64,000 nt of DNA from Thermoleophilia bacterium UBA6103 (GCA_002423545.1 DIWP01000056.1:62001-126000), one strand, 5' to 3'. Counted from the first letter of the stretch, positions 8,901 through 17,990 are shown. The notes: generated by a model not told the origin, from the letters alone. Numbers and translations are program-made.

Positions 8901-10082
8901 TCAGTCGTCCCTGTGCCGCAGCTCCTTGCCGCAGCTCGGGCAGTAGTGCGCGTCGATGTCGGGCAGGTGGACGCCGCAGTAGCGGCAGAAGTGCGGACGA
9001 TCCGCAGCTTCTGTGGTGCCCGTCGCCTCGCTTGCGTTCACGGTCGCCGCCTCTGGGGCGGCGGGGGTATCGGCCGTCGCCGCATCATCGGTCGCCCTCT
9101 CCGGGACCTCGGGGGTATCGGCCGGCGCTCCGGCATCGCTCGGCGGGAAGGCGGCGTCACCGGCCGACGGTGCTGCCGGCGCCTCCTCGACCGGCGGGCT
9201 CTCCACCGGCATCGTCGTCAGCACGGCTGCGGTGGTCGCCGGATCCGCGGCGACCGTCGGCGTCGCGCCGCCGGTCGAAGTCGCAGCTGACCGGTCCGGT
9301 GCGGCCGCCGCCGCGACCGGCGCCGTCCGTCGGCCGCGCAGCAGCACCGCTGTGGCGACAGCGAGCGAGCCGGCCATGAGGACGGCGAAGACCGCGATGA
9401 AGACGGCGCGGTTGTCCTGCAGCATGCCGCCGTCGTCGGCCGTCAGGGCCGCCAGCTGGGCCGGCATCTCCCAGACCACGGCCGAGTCGTCGTCGTCCCA
9501 GCGGATGCCCTCGGCCCCCTGCGGCAGGCTCACGTAGGTGGTCGTCTTGAAGTCGAGGTCCTGCCACAGCGTGTAGTCGCTGTTGATGGTGCTCTTCTCC
9601 TCGATGACCAGCTCGCGGCCGTCGATCCGGGTCGGCTTGGTGGAGAACCCGTACATGATCCAGTGGTCGCCCATGTTGTAGGCGCGGCCGGTCTCGCGGA
9701 AGGTGAGGGTGACGGTAGCGGCCGCCTTGTCGAGGTCGGCGCGGAAGTCCTGGATCTCGTTGACCTCCTCCATCGCCCGGTAGCGACGCGAGAGGAGGAA
9801 CGGGTACTCCTCGAAGTTGGCGCTCTGCGAGTCGAAGAACTCGCGGTCGTAGACCAGCACGTCCTTGTGGATGACGTTGCCGACCGGGCTCACGCTGAGA
9901 CGCGCCGTCTCTTCCACATCGTAGGTCTCGGCCGTGATGGCGTCCTCTTCCTGTGCGGCAGCGACGCCGATCGCGGACGGGGGACCCAGCGTGAGGAGCG
10001 CGACGAGCGCGATGATGGCGAGGCACGCGGCGGTCGCGAGGATCGCGGTGACGCCGGTGATGGTGGTCGTGCGTCTCACCAT
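8901..10082 (-). CDS. Secreted/membrane beta-domain protein with C-terminal zinc ribbon
   Basis: 393 residues from ATG at 10082 (an alternative GTG lies at 10106). A hydrophobic N-terminal segment is followed by about 180 residues of predicted beta-rich extracellular domain, a second membrane helix (AVFIAVFAVLMAGSLAVATAV), a long Ala/Pro/Thr/Glu-rich cytoplasmic linker and a C-terminal double-CxxC zinc ribbon (CRYCGVHL and CPSCGKEL). The layout recalls DUF2207-like membrane proteins, but I do not recognise the family with certainty. It overlaps the stop of the transglutaminase-like gene, so both are made together, and both may act at the cell surface. Function unknown. Confidence 0.6.
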   Translation of the reverse strand: MVRRTTTITGVTAILATAACLAIIALVALLTLGPPSAIGVAAAQEEDAITAETYDVEETARLSVSPVGNVIHKDVLVYDREFFDSQSANFEEYPFLLSRRYRAMEEVNEIQDFRADLDKAAATVTLTFRETGRAYNMGDHWIMYGFSTKPTRIDGRELVIEEKSTINSDYTLWQDLDFKTTTYVSLPQGAEGIRWDDDDSAVVWEMPAQLAALTADDGGMLQDNRAVFIAVFAVLMAGSLAVATAVLLRGRRTAPVAAAAAPDRSAATSTGGATPTVAADPATTAAVLTTMPVESPPVEEAPAAPSAGDAAFPPSDAGAPADTPEVPERATDDAATADTPAAPEAATVNASEATGTTEAADRPHFCRYCGVHLPDIDAHYCPSCGKELRHRDD

Positions 10083-11137
10083 GTCGGCACCATCCCTCTC
10101 TGCCACGCGTCCTGGACGTCGATGAACGTGAACAGGCTCTGGGCCGAATACTCCTGGTACCAGTCCCAGGCCGAGTCGAAGGACTGCTGCAGGGTGCTGT
10201 CGGGGTCGTCGACCAGGGTCGCCTCCACCGGGATGATGGTGCCCTTCTCGGGAAGCTCGATGCAGAGCTGGCAGTGGCCGGGGGAGATGGTCAGGTAGGT
10301 CTTGACGCCGACCGCCTCGAGCATCGAGGCGAACAGGACGGAGAGGTCGACGCAGTTGCCGCCGCGATGGGCGATGGTCTCACGCGGGAACTGCACGTGT
10401 TGCGCGGCGTCCTCGGTCCAGAAGGAATCGGGCTCGGTGACGTACTTGAAGGACGCGTCGCGCAACGCGTAGTAGATGCGGCCCAGCGCTTCGATGGCCT
10501 CGTCGTCGTTGACGGTGAACAGGCCGCCGGTGAGCTGCTTGGCCCAGGCTTGCACCTCGGGGTCCTTAGGGGTGACGAAGGCGGCCAGGAACGTGTCGTT
10601 GTCGTGCCAGTCGTGGAAGACCAGACGCTCCTCCTCGGGGATGGTAGTGCGCACCCACTCGTTGTGGCCCAGGAAGTCGAAGCGCTCTGTGGTGGTCACG
10701 GGGCGATCCATGCCGTCGCACTCGTAGGTGACCACCAGCTCGGCGGAGGTCTCGCTGTCGATGCCGGCCATCTGATCGGGGTCGAAGATCGGGTAGCAGT
10801 AGTCGCGCACGGTCTGGCCGGGGAGAATGAGCGGGTACTCCTCGGCCGACGTGGTCTCCACGTAGCCGGGGACCTTGTACTCGATGCGGAAGTCGCGGAT
10901 CGGCGTCGATCCGGTATTGGTGATGGCGGTGCGTGCCAGCCAGCGGTCCGAGTAGTCGCCGCCGTAGACCTTGTAGACGGCGGTCATGACCTCAGGGACC
11001 GCGTGGACGTCGACCGACACCTGCGGCTGAGCCGGTGCCGGCTCGGACGAAGCCACCGTGGCGACCAAGCCGACGAGCGCGCCGACGAAGACGAGCGCGC
11101 TGACGGTCAGGACGACGAGCGTGCGTACGTTGCGCAC
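10076..11137 (-). CDS. Transglutaminase-like exported protein
   Basis: 353 residues starting at GTG 11137, after a G-rich ribosome site. An N-terminal membrane segment (LVVLTVSALVFVGALVGLVATV) suggests anchoring with an outside domain. The C-terminal half has the transglutaminase/protease core: Cys in RGGNCVDLSVLFASMLEA and His in SPGHCQLCIE, followed by IPVEATLV, the expected order for the Cys-His-(Asp/Glu) triad. Bacterial proteins of this type are cysteine proteases or peptide ligases; the exact reaction here is unknown. It is the first gene of a two-gene unit with the zinc-ribbon membrane protein. Two extra Cys near the His (GHCQLC) may form a disulfide. Confidence 0.75.
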   Translation of the reverse strand: MRNVRTLVVLTVSALVFVGALVGLVATVASSEPAPAQPQVSVDVHAVPEVMTAVYKVYGGDYSDRWLARTAITNTGSTPIRDFRIEYKVPGYVETTSAEEYPLILPGQTVRDYCYPIFDPDQMAGIDSETSAELVVTYECDGMDRPVTTTERFDFLGHNEWVRTTIPEEERLVFHDWHDNDTFLAAFVTPKDPEVQAWAKQLTGGLFTVNDDEAIEALGRIYYALRDASFKYVTEPDSFWTEDAAQHVQFPRETIAHRGGNCVDLSVLFASMLEAVGVKTYLTISPGHCQLCIELPEKGTIIPVEATLVDDPDSTLQQSFDSAWDWYQEYSAQSLFTFIDVQDAWQRGMVPTW

Positions 11138-11276
11138 TGGACCACCCCCCTTGCGGCCGCCAAGCGGCCGGCATGTGGCCGGACGTATGAAGCCTAGCGC
11201 TCGATCCGGGTGACGACAAGGGTGCGGCGATGGGGAGCACGATGATGCGGCGATGGAGCGTCGGCGCGGCCGGCGC

Positions 11277-12209
11277 TCAGCCGGCGGTCGGCGACCCCAG
11301 CACCGCCAGCTTGGCGGCCAGGAAGCGGCCGATCGGCGCCGTCCGCGGGCCGCCGGCGCTGAGGATCTGCGCGAGCAGCTCGTAGTGCACGGCGGCCAGG
11401 CGGCCGTTGAAGGCCGCCAGCAGCTTGCCGCGGAGCTCCGCGACCTGCCGCTCGATGGGGTCGGCGGTGGCCGCCGGGACCGCGGCGACGGCGGCGAAGA
11501 AGACGGTGCCGGGCGGCCGCCCGGCGGTCGTCTCGCGCCGCCGGGCCGCCTCGGCGGCGAAGAACAGCGTGCGCGCGAGCTGGAAGGACCGCTGCAGCGG
11601 GCAGCTCCCCGGCTCGCGTCCGTACGCCAGGGCGGCGGGCTGCAGCAGCCGCTCGGCGACCGACCAGTAGCGCCGCGCCTGCCGTCGTCCTTCCGCCACG
11701 GCGAGACGGCAGGGCGCGCCGGTGCGCGTCCTGAGGTCGGAGCCGGGGCCGTGGAAGCCGCGGCAGGCGCGCGGGTACTGGCTGCAGCGTCCGGCGCCGC
11801 CGGCGGCGTCGCCGAGGTACTTGGATTCGAGGCCGATCACGGCGTCGCCGGCCTCGAGCAGGACGTCGATGCGGCTCGGCGGTCCGCCGACCTCGCCCAG
11901 CAGCTCCGGGCGCGAGACCTCGACCGACACGGTCCAGCGGCGGTCGCCCGGCGATCGGGGCAGCTCGGGGAGCGCCTCGTGCAGGAATGTCTCGATCACG
12001 GCGTGCCGCTCCGTGAGCTCCGCCAGCGGCACCCAGACGCTCAGGCAGAGCGCCTGTGACGAGCGTGCGCCGGCGGCGTGTGTGTGCCAGGGGAAGTCTG
12101 GCCCGAGCGCCTCGGCAACGCCGGGATACAGAGCCGGACTCTGCAGGATACGCGTGAAGCGGTCGCCGGACTCAGCGCCGGCGGCGCCGCGACTCGCGGC
12201 GCGCCTCAC
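11277..12209 (-). CDS. PD-(D/E)XK-like nuclease domain protein
   Basis: About 310 residues if GTG at 12209 is used; ATG codons at 12230 and 12236 are alternatives, all overlapping the 3' end of the HEAT gene. The centre has IDVLLEAGDAVIGLESKYL, which reads as the D...ExK half of a PD-(D/E)XK nuclease core, preceded by ARSSQALCLSVWVPL. This resembles the PGN_0703-like group of putative restriction endonucleases, known only as predictions. No methyltransferase is next to it, so it is not an obvious restriction-modification system. It is co-oriented with the HEAT-repeat gene. The nuclease call rests on short motifs. Confidence 0.5.
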   Translation of the reverse strand: MRRAASRGAAGAESGDRFTRILQSPALYPGVAEALGPDFPWHTHAAGARSSQALCLSVWVPLAELTERHAVIETFLHEALPELPRSPGDRRWTVSVEVSRPELLGEVGGPPSRIDVLLEAGDAVIGLESKYLGDAAGGAGRCSQYPRACRGFHGPGSDLRTRTGAPCRLAVAEGRRQARRYWSVAERLLQPAALAYGREPGSCPLQRSFQLARTLFFAAEAARRRETTAGRPPGTVFFAAVAAVPAATADPIERQVAELRGKLLAAFNGRLAAVHYELLAQILSAGGPRTAPIGRFLAAKLAVLGSPTAG

Positions 12210-12591
12210 GCCGTTCGCGGGCCTCTTCATAGGCATCGAGCACGGCACGGACCTCGTCGGGGTCCTTGTCGTGCAGCTGCTTGAGTGCCTTGCGCACCTT
12301 CTTGCGCGTGAAGCGGTCGGTAGTGGTGTACATGAGCTCCACGAGCGGTGCGGCAGCCACGGGGTCACCGATCTTCACCAGAGCCTGCATCGCGTGCTGC
12401 CAGAGGTCGGGATCGTCGAGGACGGCGACCAGCGGCGCCACGGCCCGGCGAGCCTGGAGATCGCCGAGGGCCGCGGCGGCGAAGCGCCGCTCGGTGCCGG
12501 AGCGCTCCTCGTCTTCCAGGGTCGCCAGCAGGCCGGCGACGTCGCGACGCTGTTTCAGCTCCTGCAGCCTCGCCATGTCTTTGATGCCCAT
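12172..12591 (-). CDS. HEAT-repeat protein
   Basis: 139 residues of paired helices: FAAAALGDLQARRAVAPLVAVLDD, then AMQALVKIGDPVAAAPLVELM (each given within the usual about 31-residue spacing), typical of HEAT/PBS-lyase-type repeats. These are protein-binding scaffolds rather than enzymes. The C-terminus is a strongly basic Arg-rich tail. It lies directly upstream of, and overlaps, the nuclease-like gene, so it may be a partner, but that is inference from position alone. Confidence 0.75.
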   Translation of the reverse strand: MGIKDMARLQELKQRRDVAGLLATLEDEERSGTERRFAAAALGDLQARRAVAPLVAVLDDPDLWQHAMQALVKIGDPVAAAPLVELMYTTTDRFTRKKVRKALKQLHDKDPDEVRAVLDAYEEARERREARRESRRRRR

Positions 12592-12670
12592 GCGCGGTCT
12601 CCGCGGGCTCGATTGCGCGGCGGATGCCTCTGCCAGGCAGCCAGTCTAGTCCATTCGCGGCGGGCGATGC

Positions 12671-13969
12671 TCAGCCCGTCTCGGAGAAGCGTGTCTGGGC
12701 GAGATGCGAGGAGAGGGATGGTCCCCGATTCGGCAGGCCGAGCTTGCGGCGCAGGTTGCGGCGATGGAACGCCACCGTGGCCGGCGAGATGAAGAGGGCG
12801 GCGGCGATCTCGGCCGAGCTCTTGCCGGCCCGGATGAGCGTCGCGATCTCGCGCTCGCGAGCCGTCAGGCCGCCGGACGCGCCTGCCAGTGCATCGAGCC
12901 GCTGGGCGAACGGGCTCACCAGCTCGCGCAGGTTCTCGGCGATGGCGTCGACGTAGATGGCCTCCGGGGTCGTGGCGAGGTGCCGCTGCAGACGGTCGAG
13001 CAGCGGCACGATGGTCGCCTCGACGTTGCTCACGATCGTGCGCTCCAGCTCGGCGCGGTCCTTGTTGCGCTGGTCGAGGATCACACGCAGCGCCGTGTTG
13101 GCGTCTTCCAGGGCGTCGGCCTGGCGTCGCAGCGACGCCTCCGACGCCTCGAGGGCCCGCTGCAGCGTGCGATGCTCGGTGAGATCGGTACCGAGGGCGA
13201 AGCAGGTGCGGCGGCCACCGTAGCGGCTGGGGACGAGGGTCAGGGCCAGGGCCCGCGGTGTATCGCCGATCGCCAGGTCGAGGTCGAAGGTGGCGCCCAC
13301 CCGGCCGCGATCGACTACCGCCCGCACGGCCGCCATCGCCTGTTCTCCCCACAGTGAGACGACCGTCTTGCGCAGGAGGCTGGTCCGGGTCATCTGCAGG
13401 AAGGCGGTCGCGGCGCCGTTGGCGTCGAGGAAGCGTCCGTCTTCGGCGATGTGGAACGCGGGGTTGACCACCTGCGCGAACAGCGTGTGGTAGAGCTCGG
13501 CCGACTCGCGCTGGGCGCGACTGGCGTCCTGCTCGGCGGCGATGTCGCGCACCGCGCCGATCATGTGCGACGGCCGCCCGGCCGCATCGACCAGCGTCAG
13601 GCCGCGTTCGCGGACCCAGACGTAGGTGTCGTCGCCGCGGCGGATACGATACTCGTCCTCGTAGACACCGGCCTCCCGGACCGCGCGGCGGGTGTTCTGC
13701 AGCGTCTTCTCCACGTCATCGGGATGCAGTCGCTCGGCGTATGCCTCAAAGGTGTCCGGCAGTCGCTCGACGGGGAGCCGGAAGACCTCTGCCATCTGCT
13801 CGGACATCTCCATGCTGTCGGTCTGAATGTCCCAGTCGTAGTAGGCGTCGAAGACGGCATCGACGAAGGCTCGCAGGCGCACGTCGCTGGAGATCTGCCG
13901 CGGTCCCGGTGGCCGCTCGGCAGCCGCTGTCGCGGTGATCGGTTCTGAATGTGAGGTATGGCCAGTCAT
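12671..13969 (-). CDS. PAS-domain LuxR-type regulator
   Basis: 432 residues. Two PAS-type sensory domains (about 30-145 and 150-265) are followed by a coiled-coil region (LEASEASLRRQADALEDANT) and a C-terminal LuxR helix-turn-helix: LTAREREIATLIRAGKSSAE continuing into ISPATVAFHRRNLRRKLG. There is no receiver domain, so signals probably enter through the PAS domains directly. The ATG at 13969 is preceded by a short AT-rich segment and is the first Met in frame. The gene stands alone and is divergent from the small zinc-ribbon gene. Ligand and targets cannot be told from sequence. Confidence 0.85.
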   Translation of the reverse strand: MTGHTSHSEPITATAAAERPPGPRQISSDVRLRAFVDAVFDAYYDWDIQTDSMEMSEQMAEVFRLPVERLPDTFEAYAERLHPDDVEKTLQNTRRAVREAGVYEDEYRIRRGDDTYVWVRERGLTLVDAAGRPSHMIGAVRDIAAEQDASRAQRESAELYHTLFAQVVNPAFHIAEDGRFLDANGAATAFLQMTRTSLLRKTVVSLWGEQAMAAVRAVVDRGRVGATFDLDLAIGDTPRALALTLVPSRYGGRRTCFALGTDLTEHRTLQRALEASEASLRRQADALEDANTALRVILDQRNKDRAELERTIVSNVEATIVPLLDRLQRHLATTPEAIYVDAIAENLRELVSPFAQRLDALAGASGGLTAREREIATLIRAGKSSAEIAAALFISPATVAFHRRNLRRKLGLPNRGPSLSSHLAQTRFSETG

Positions 13970-14030
13970 AAAACTCGTAACAGACTAGCATGACCGGGAG
14001 CCTTGTGTCGCGTACACTGCAGACGTGCTT

Positions 14031-14041
14031 GTATGACATAC
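14031..14041. promoter_or_regulatory. Short palindrome in the divergent 13970-14267 gap
   Basis: GTATG-A-CATAC is a perfect 5-bp-arm palindrome about 65 bases upstream of the PAS-LuxR gene, within the 298-base region between it and the small zinc-ribbon gene. It may be an operator for the LuxR-type regulator. The rest of the gap shows no ORF or RNA I could support. Confidence 0.25.
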
Positions 14042-14267
14042 GCCTCGATGCACAGAGACGAAGTCAGGCAGCATCCCCCCGGCCCCGTGGCTGTGACCCT
14101 CCCCCGACGGTCACAGGCGCGGGGCCGGCCCCGTCCCGGATCCCGGCTTCTCCATCCCGCGCCGTACCTTCCGCTCGCGGTGTTCCGTCCCGTCGCCGGC
14201 GTACCCTTGCCTGGAGCTGGTGAGCGACGCCGGTGGTGTGCGCCGAGAGACGGCAGCCGGGAGGAGC

Positions 14268-14471
14268 ATGAGCGGTCTTGTCGAGTGTCCGTCCTGCGGG
14301 CGTTTGGTGTCGCGGGAGGCGAGCGCCTGTCCGTCCTGCGGGCAGCCGATCCGCAGAAGCGGCTGCCGCATCCTCGATGAAGCTCTCGGTGCCTTCCTCG
14401 GCTGTGCCGGCACGCTCTTCTCCCTGCTCGTCATCGCGTTCGTCATCGCGTTCCTGTTCGGTGGCTGCTGA
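14268..14471 (+). CDS. Small zinc-ribbon single-helix membrane protein
   Basis: 67 residues from ATG 14268 with GGGAGGAG just upstream. The N-terminus carries a four-Cys zinc ribbon (CPSCGRL and CPSCGQPI, about 14 residues apart), followed by one membrane helix (LFSLLVIAFVIAFLF) and a Gly-Gly-Cys end. The architecture is common among small bacterial proteins of unknown function. It precedes the baeRF-like gene by 125 bases and could share its transcript. Confidence 0.65.
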   Translation: MSGLVECPSCGRLVSREASACPSCGQPIRRSGCRILDEALGAFLGCAGTLFSLLVIAFVIAFLFGGC

Positions 14472-14596
14472 GGTGACGCTGTCGGGGCGCCGTCCGCATG
14501 AGGCCGGCCCGCTGCGGGAATGGTGTCGGGTATGCGCAGCGGCGCGGCCGGCAGCGGCCGGTCGGCTCCGGAGACCCGGAAGCGGAGGTAAGCGTG

Positions 14597-15772
14597 ATGG
14601 TCGGACTCCACCGCAGCGATCTGGACAAGCTTCTCGAGACGCATGGGGGGCCGTGCGTCTCGGTCATCGTGCCGACGGAGCGAGCGGGTCGCGATGCTCG
14701 GCAGAACCCGTTGCGCTTCAAGCATGGGCTCGATGAGGCCGAGGAGCGGCTCGTCGCCGTCGGCCTGCGCGCACCGGAGGCGCGCGATCTGCTGCAGCCG
14801 GCACGCGACCTGCTGGCCGACAGTCACTTCTGGAACCAGCAGTCCGATGGGCTGGCGTTGTTCCTGGCGCCCGGCTTCGAGCATCTGGTCAAGCTGCCGG
14901 TGGTGCCCGCGCAGCGAGTCGTGGTGGGCGAGCGTTTCCACGTGCGCCCGTTGCTGCCGGCCTTCTGGCCGGAGCAGGCTTTCTACCTGCTGGCTCTGAG
15001 CCAGAGCGAGGTGCGGCTCTTCGAAGGAGCGCGGTTCGGCGTGCGCGGGATCCCGCTGACCAACGTGCCGGAAGGGATCGAGGACGTCACACGCTTCGTC
15101 CAGGGTGAGACGTCGCGGCAGATGCACAGTAGCGAACGTCGCGGCGCCGCCGTGGTGGGTGTCTCGCACGGTCACGGGGGCGTCAAGGACGATCGCGACG
15201 AACGGGTCTGGGAGTACATCCGGGCGGTCGCTCAGGGAGTCGGCGAGACGCTTCGTTCGGCCGGGAAGAGCAACGGAGCCCCTCTGGTCCTGGCCGGCGT
15301 CCAGTACCTGTGCGGCCTTTATCGGGAGGTCCACGGCGCTGCCGGCCCGGCTCACGCACCGATCCTCGACGAAGGCATCGAGGGCAATCCCGATCAGCTC
15401 AGCGAAGAGGAGCTGCATCTGCGTGCCTGGCCACTGGTGGCGCCGCTGGCGGAGGTGCAGGTGACGTCGGCTCTGGAGCGCTACCCGGAGGCGTACGGCC
15501 GCGGTGAAGCGCGGCGCGACGTCGAAGGTGTGCTGGTCGCTGCCCTGCAGGGTCGCGTCGAGACGCTGCTGCTCGCCGGCGACGCGATGCAGTGGGGACG
15601 GTTCGACGCGGACAAGGGCCGCGCCCGCCTGCACGATGCCTGGCGTCCCGGCGACGACGACCTCCTCGACCTGGCGGCCGCCCAGACGGTGCAGACCGGC
15701 GGCGTTGTCTACACGGTGGCCGCCGAGCAGATGCCCGAGGGTCGGCCGCTGGCGGCGCTGCTGCGGTACTGA
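14597..15772 (+). CDS. Archaeo-eukaryotic release factor-like protein (baeRF3-type)
   Basis: 391 residues from ATG 14597 with a GGAGG site 8 bases upstream; the longer frame upstream is unlikely. The N-terminal half (GPCVSVIVPTERAGRD, then NPLRFKHGLDEAEERL) and central ALFLAPGFEHLVKLP, VHVRPLLP-like and FYLLALSQSEVRLFEG motifs match the bacterial aeRF1-related family 3. The C-terminal domain ends in DLLDLAAAQTVQTGGVVYTV, as in eRF1 domain 3-like folds. Such proteins are predicted, not proven, to act in stop-codon-independent release or ribosome rescue. In a genome that seems to read amber as pyrrolysine this is worth noting, but no link is shown. Confidence 0.7.
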   Translation: MVGLHRSDLDKLLETHGGPCVSVIVPTERAGRDARQNPLRFKHGLDEAEERLVAVGLRAPEARDLLQPARDLLADSHFWNQQSDGLALFLAPGFEHLVKLPVVPAQRVVVGERFHVRPLLPAFWPEQAFYLLALSQSEVRLFEGARFGVRGIPLTNVPEGIEDVTRFVQGETSRQMHSSERRGAAVVGVSHGHGGVKDDRDERVWEYIRAVAQGVGETLRSAGKSNGAPLVLAGVQYLCGLYREVHGAAGPAHAPILDEGIEGNPDQLSEEELHLRAWPLVAPLAEVQVTSALERYPEAYGRGEARRDVEGVLVAALQGRVETLLLAGDAMQWGRFDADKGRARLHDAWRPGDDDLLDLAAAQTVQTGGVVYTVAAEQMPEGRPLAALLRY

Positions 15773-15810
15773 CGCCTCGTCGCCGGCGGCGTGCACAGAT
15801 CCTGCCGGCT

Positions 15811-15838
15811 GAGGAGGCCGCCGCGGGCGGCCGCTCCT
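15811..15838. terminator. Hairpin between convergent genes
   Basis: GGCCGCC (15816-15822), GCG loop, GGCCGCC complement GGCGGCC (15826-15832), with flanking GGAG and CTCC able to extend the stem around a bulge. It lies in the 91-base gap between the baeRF-like gene and the convergent beta-helix gene. There is no clear T-run, so efficiency is uncertain. Confidence 0.4.
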
Positions 15839-15863
15839 TCCGGGTCGCCGCCGTGGCCGTCGC

Positions 15864-17681
15864 TCAGCGGCGTCTGAGCGGCGGGACGATGCGTAGCCAG
15901 ATCGCGTTGGAGCGGCCGGCGGCGGTGCGGACGCGCACGCGGACCCGTCCGGCGGGGCGCAGCGGCACCTTGACGCGGATGCGTCCATCACGCCATGAAG
16001 CGTAGACGTGCGCCCGGCGTGAGCCGAAGAAGACCGACGCCTTCCGTTTGGCGTGCGATGCGGCCGCTGCCGCCCGGCTGCGGCCGAAACGTATGCCGCG
16101 GAGGGTCATCCAGCGTCCGGGGCGCACCCGCGCGGCGCCGAGCGACCGCAGGCGTGGTGGGCGCGCCGCGTCCGGGTCGGGCTGTGGCGCCGGCTCGGCG
16201 CCGTACTCGAAGGCGCCGATGTCGAAGCCTGCACCGGCCGGGCGCCGGCCGCCGGCCAGATCGAACGCCGGGGCGCCGTTCGCCGTGCCGGCGTCGATGA
16301 GCGGGCTGCCGGCCCGCGGCCGGAAGTCGCCACGGGTGCCCCACGCCGGCCGTGTGAAGCGCGGCGGCGCCGAGAGGTTGCCGGCGCCCAGGGCGCCGGC
16401 CCGGAGCTGGGCCGCCGTGTAGTCGCGGCCGTTGGCGTGGACCTGCACGTCGGCCCCCGGCCGGTGGAAGTCGCAGTGGTCGATGTGGGCGGTCACGGCG
16501 TCGCCCAGGTACACCTCGCCGTGACCGTTGGCGATCAGGGTGTTGCGGATCAGTACCGTCATCGGCTCCGGCTCGCCGTACTGCATGTAGACGGGGTATG
16601 CGTGTCGTGCCGGGTCGTCGTGGACCGTCACGTTGACGATGGTGAACGTCGCTCCCGGCTCGCCGCCCATGACGATGCCGGCCCATGGCGAGGCGCCGCC
16701 GACGCCGTCGCCCATGCCGTAGATGAGCGTGTTCTCGACTCGGCCGCCGGCCCACAGCTTGACGCCGTCGCAGCTGTTGTTGGCGACCGTGCAGCACCGG
16801 ATGGTGGTCGCCGCCGCCTTTGAGTCGAGGCCGTCGCCGCGGTTGTGCTCGGCCACCGTGTCTTCGATGAGGATCGGCCCGGCCGACGGCTCGATGCCGA
16901 AGCCGTCGGGTCGGTCGTAAGAGCCGGGCCCGGGGCCGCCCCGGTAGTAGTGGCCGGAGTAGCCGAGGTAGCAGTCGCGGACGGTCACGTTCCGGTTGCC
17001 GCCGTGCCGTCCCTCCGGTCCGCCGATGCAGCCGAAGCCGCAGTGGGAGAAGCGACAACGCTCGACGAGCAGATGGCGCACGTCGCCGATGTTCAGCGCC
17101 ATCTCGTCGATGTGGTGGATCGAGAGGTCGCGGAGGACGAGGTGGTCGACCGGGTCGCCGGCGGCGTCGATGCCGCCGCGGAAGCGCGTGCCGCCGTCCG
17201 CGGTGATCTCGAGGTTCTCGAGCGTCACGTAGCTGGTGCCGGAGACATCGACGGCCGCGAAGAGGTCGTCGCGCCCGGCCAGGACCGGCCGCTGCCCGGC
17301 CTCGCCGACGATGCGGGTCGGGGCCGCGGCCGTGCCCGACGGCGGCGTGATCATGTCGTACCAGAAGGTGCGCAGCACGTAGCGGCCGCGCAGGATGACC
17401 AGCGTGTCGCCGCCGTGCAGGCGCTTTGAGGCCGGTCCGGGACTGCGCCAGGGCCTGGCCCGGCTGCCGGGTGCACCGTCGTCACCCGACGGCGAGACGA
17501 AGTAGGTGGCGGCGGCGGCTGTGGCCGGCCCGGCGATGCCGGAGGGCAGGCCGCCGAAGAGGCACCAGGTGAGCACCGCCGTCGTCGCGGCGAGGGCGAC
17601 GAACGACCCGCGGGTCGGCCTCGAACGTGCGCCGTCTGCGGCCCGCCGCCGACGGCCGCGCAGCGTGCGCCTCAACGTCAT
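15864..17681 (-). CDS. Exported right-handed parallel beta-helix protein
   Basis: 605 residues. An Arg-rich N-terminus and a hydrophobic segment form a signal peptide ending near TAAAATYFVSPSG, the usual opening of pectate lyase-like beta-helix exoproteins. The body has repeated 20-25-residue coils (VTLENLEITADGG, LVLRDLSIHHID, VTVRDCYLGYSG, ILIEDTVAEHNRGDGLD, IRCCTVANNSCDGV). It ends in the choice-of-anchor motif FDIGAFEYG and a beta-sandwich (IPT-like) tail. Such proteins cleave or bind polysaccharides outside the cell; no catalytic set could be assigned. A monocistronic gene pointing away from the 309-base gap upstream. Confidence 0.8.
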   Translation of the reverse strand: MTLRRTLRGRRRRAADGARSRPTRGSFVALAATTAVLTWCLFGGLPSGIAGPATAAAATYFVSPSGDDGAPGSRARPWRSPGPASKRLHGGDTLVILRGRYVLRTFWYDMITPPSGTAAAPTRIVGEAGQRPVLAGRDDLFAAVDVSGTSYVTLENLEITADGGTRFRGGIDAAGDPVDHLVLRDLSIHHIDEMALNIGDVRHLLVERCRFSHCGFGCIGGPEGRHGGNRNVTVRDCYLGYSGHYYRGGPGPGSYDRPDGFGIEPSAGPILIEDTVAEHNRGDGLDSKAAATTIRCCTVANNSCDGVKLWAGGRVENTLIYGMGDGVGGASPWAGIVMGGEPGATFTIVNVTVHDDPARHAYPVYMQYGEPEPMTVLIRNTLIANGHGEVYLGDAVTAHIDHCDFHRPGADVQVHANGRDYTAAQLRAGALGAGNLSAPPRFTRPAWGTRGDFRPRAGSPLIDAGTANGAPAFDLAGGRRPAGAGFDIGAFEYGAEPAPQPDPDAARPPRLRSLGAARVRPGRWMTLRGIRFGRSRAAAAASHAKRKASVFFGSRRAHVYASWRDGRIRVKVPLRPAGRVRVRVRTAAGRSNAIWLRIVPPLRRR

Positions 17682-17990
17682 GACCGTCGCCGTGACGCGG
17701 GTGCCTGCCGGTCGCCACCGACGCCCACTCTGCCGTTCTCCATCGCAGCCTCCTCACGGCAATGGTCGGCACGATCGACCGGCACGGCAAGCCCTCTGGA
17801 GACGAAGGCGCTCCAGATGCGTCGTCTTGTCAGGCAGCGCCGCCCTGTGCGGGCGCCCGACGCGCACGTGCCGGTCGGCGCACGAGCCGCGTCGTCTCGT
17901 CAGGCAGCGGCCGCGCGACCCACGCCGCCCGGGGCTCGCGGCGCCCGCCCGGGGCCACGCGAGCCGCCCGGGGCGACGGCATCCGGCCGG
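17682..17990. repeat. Gene-free gap with short direct repeats
   Basis: This 309-base gap has no supported gene. It contains a 20-base near-identical direct repeat (CGTCGTCTYGTCAGGCAGCG, 17820-17839 and 17890-17909, one mismatch) and three copies of the motif GCCCGGGGC-like at about 21-base spacing between 17925 and 17975. Promoter elements for the beta-helix gene are expected here but none stands out. Confidence 0.4.

Noticed and set aside
17682..17990. Possible small gene or RNA in the gap
   Set aside because: Only short repeats and no start with ribosome site, hydrophobic or conserved content were seen.
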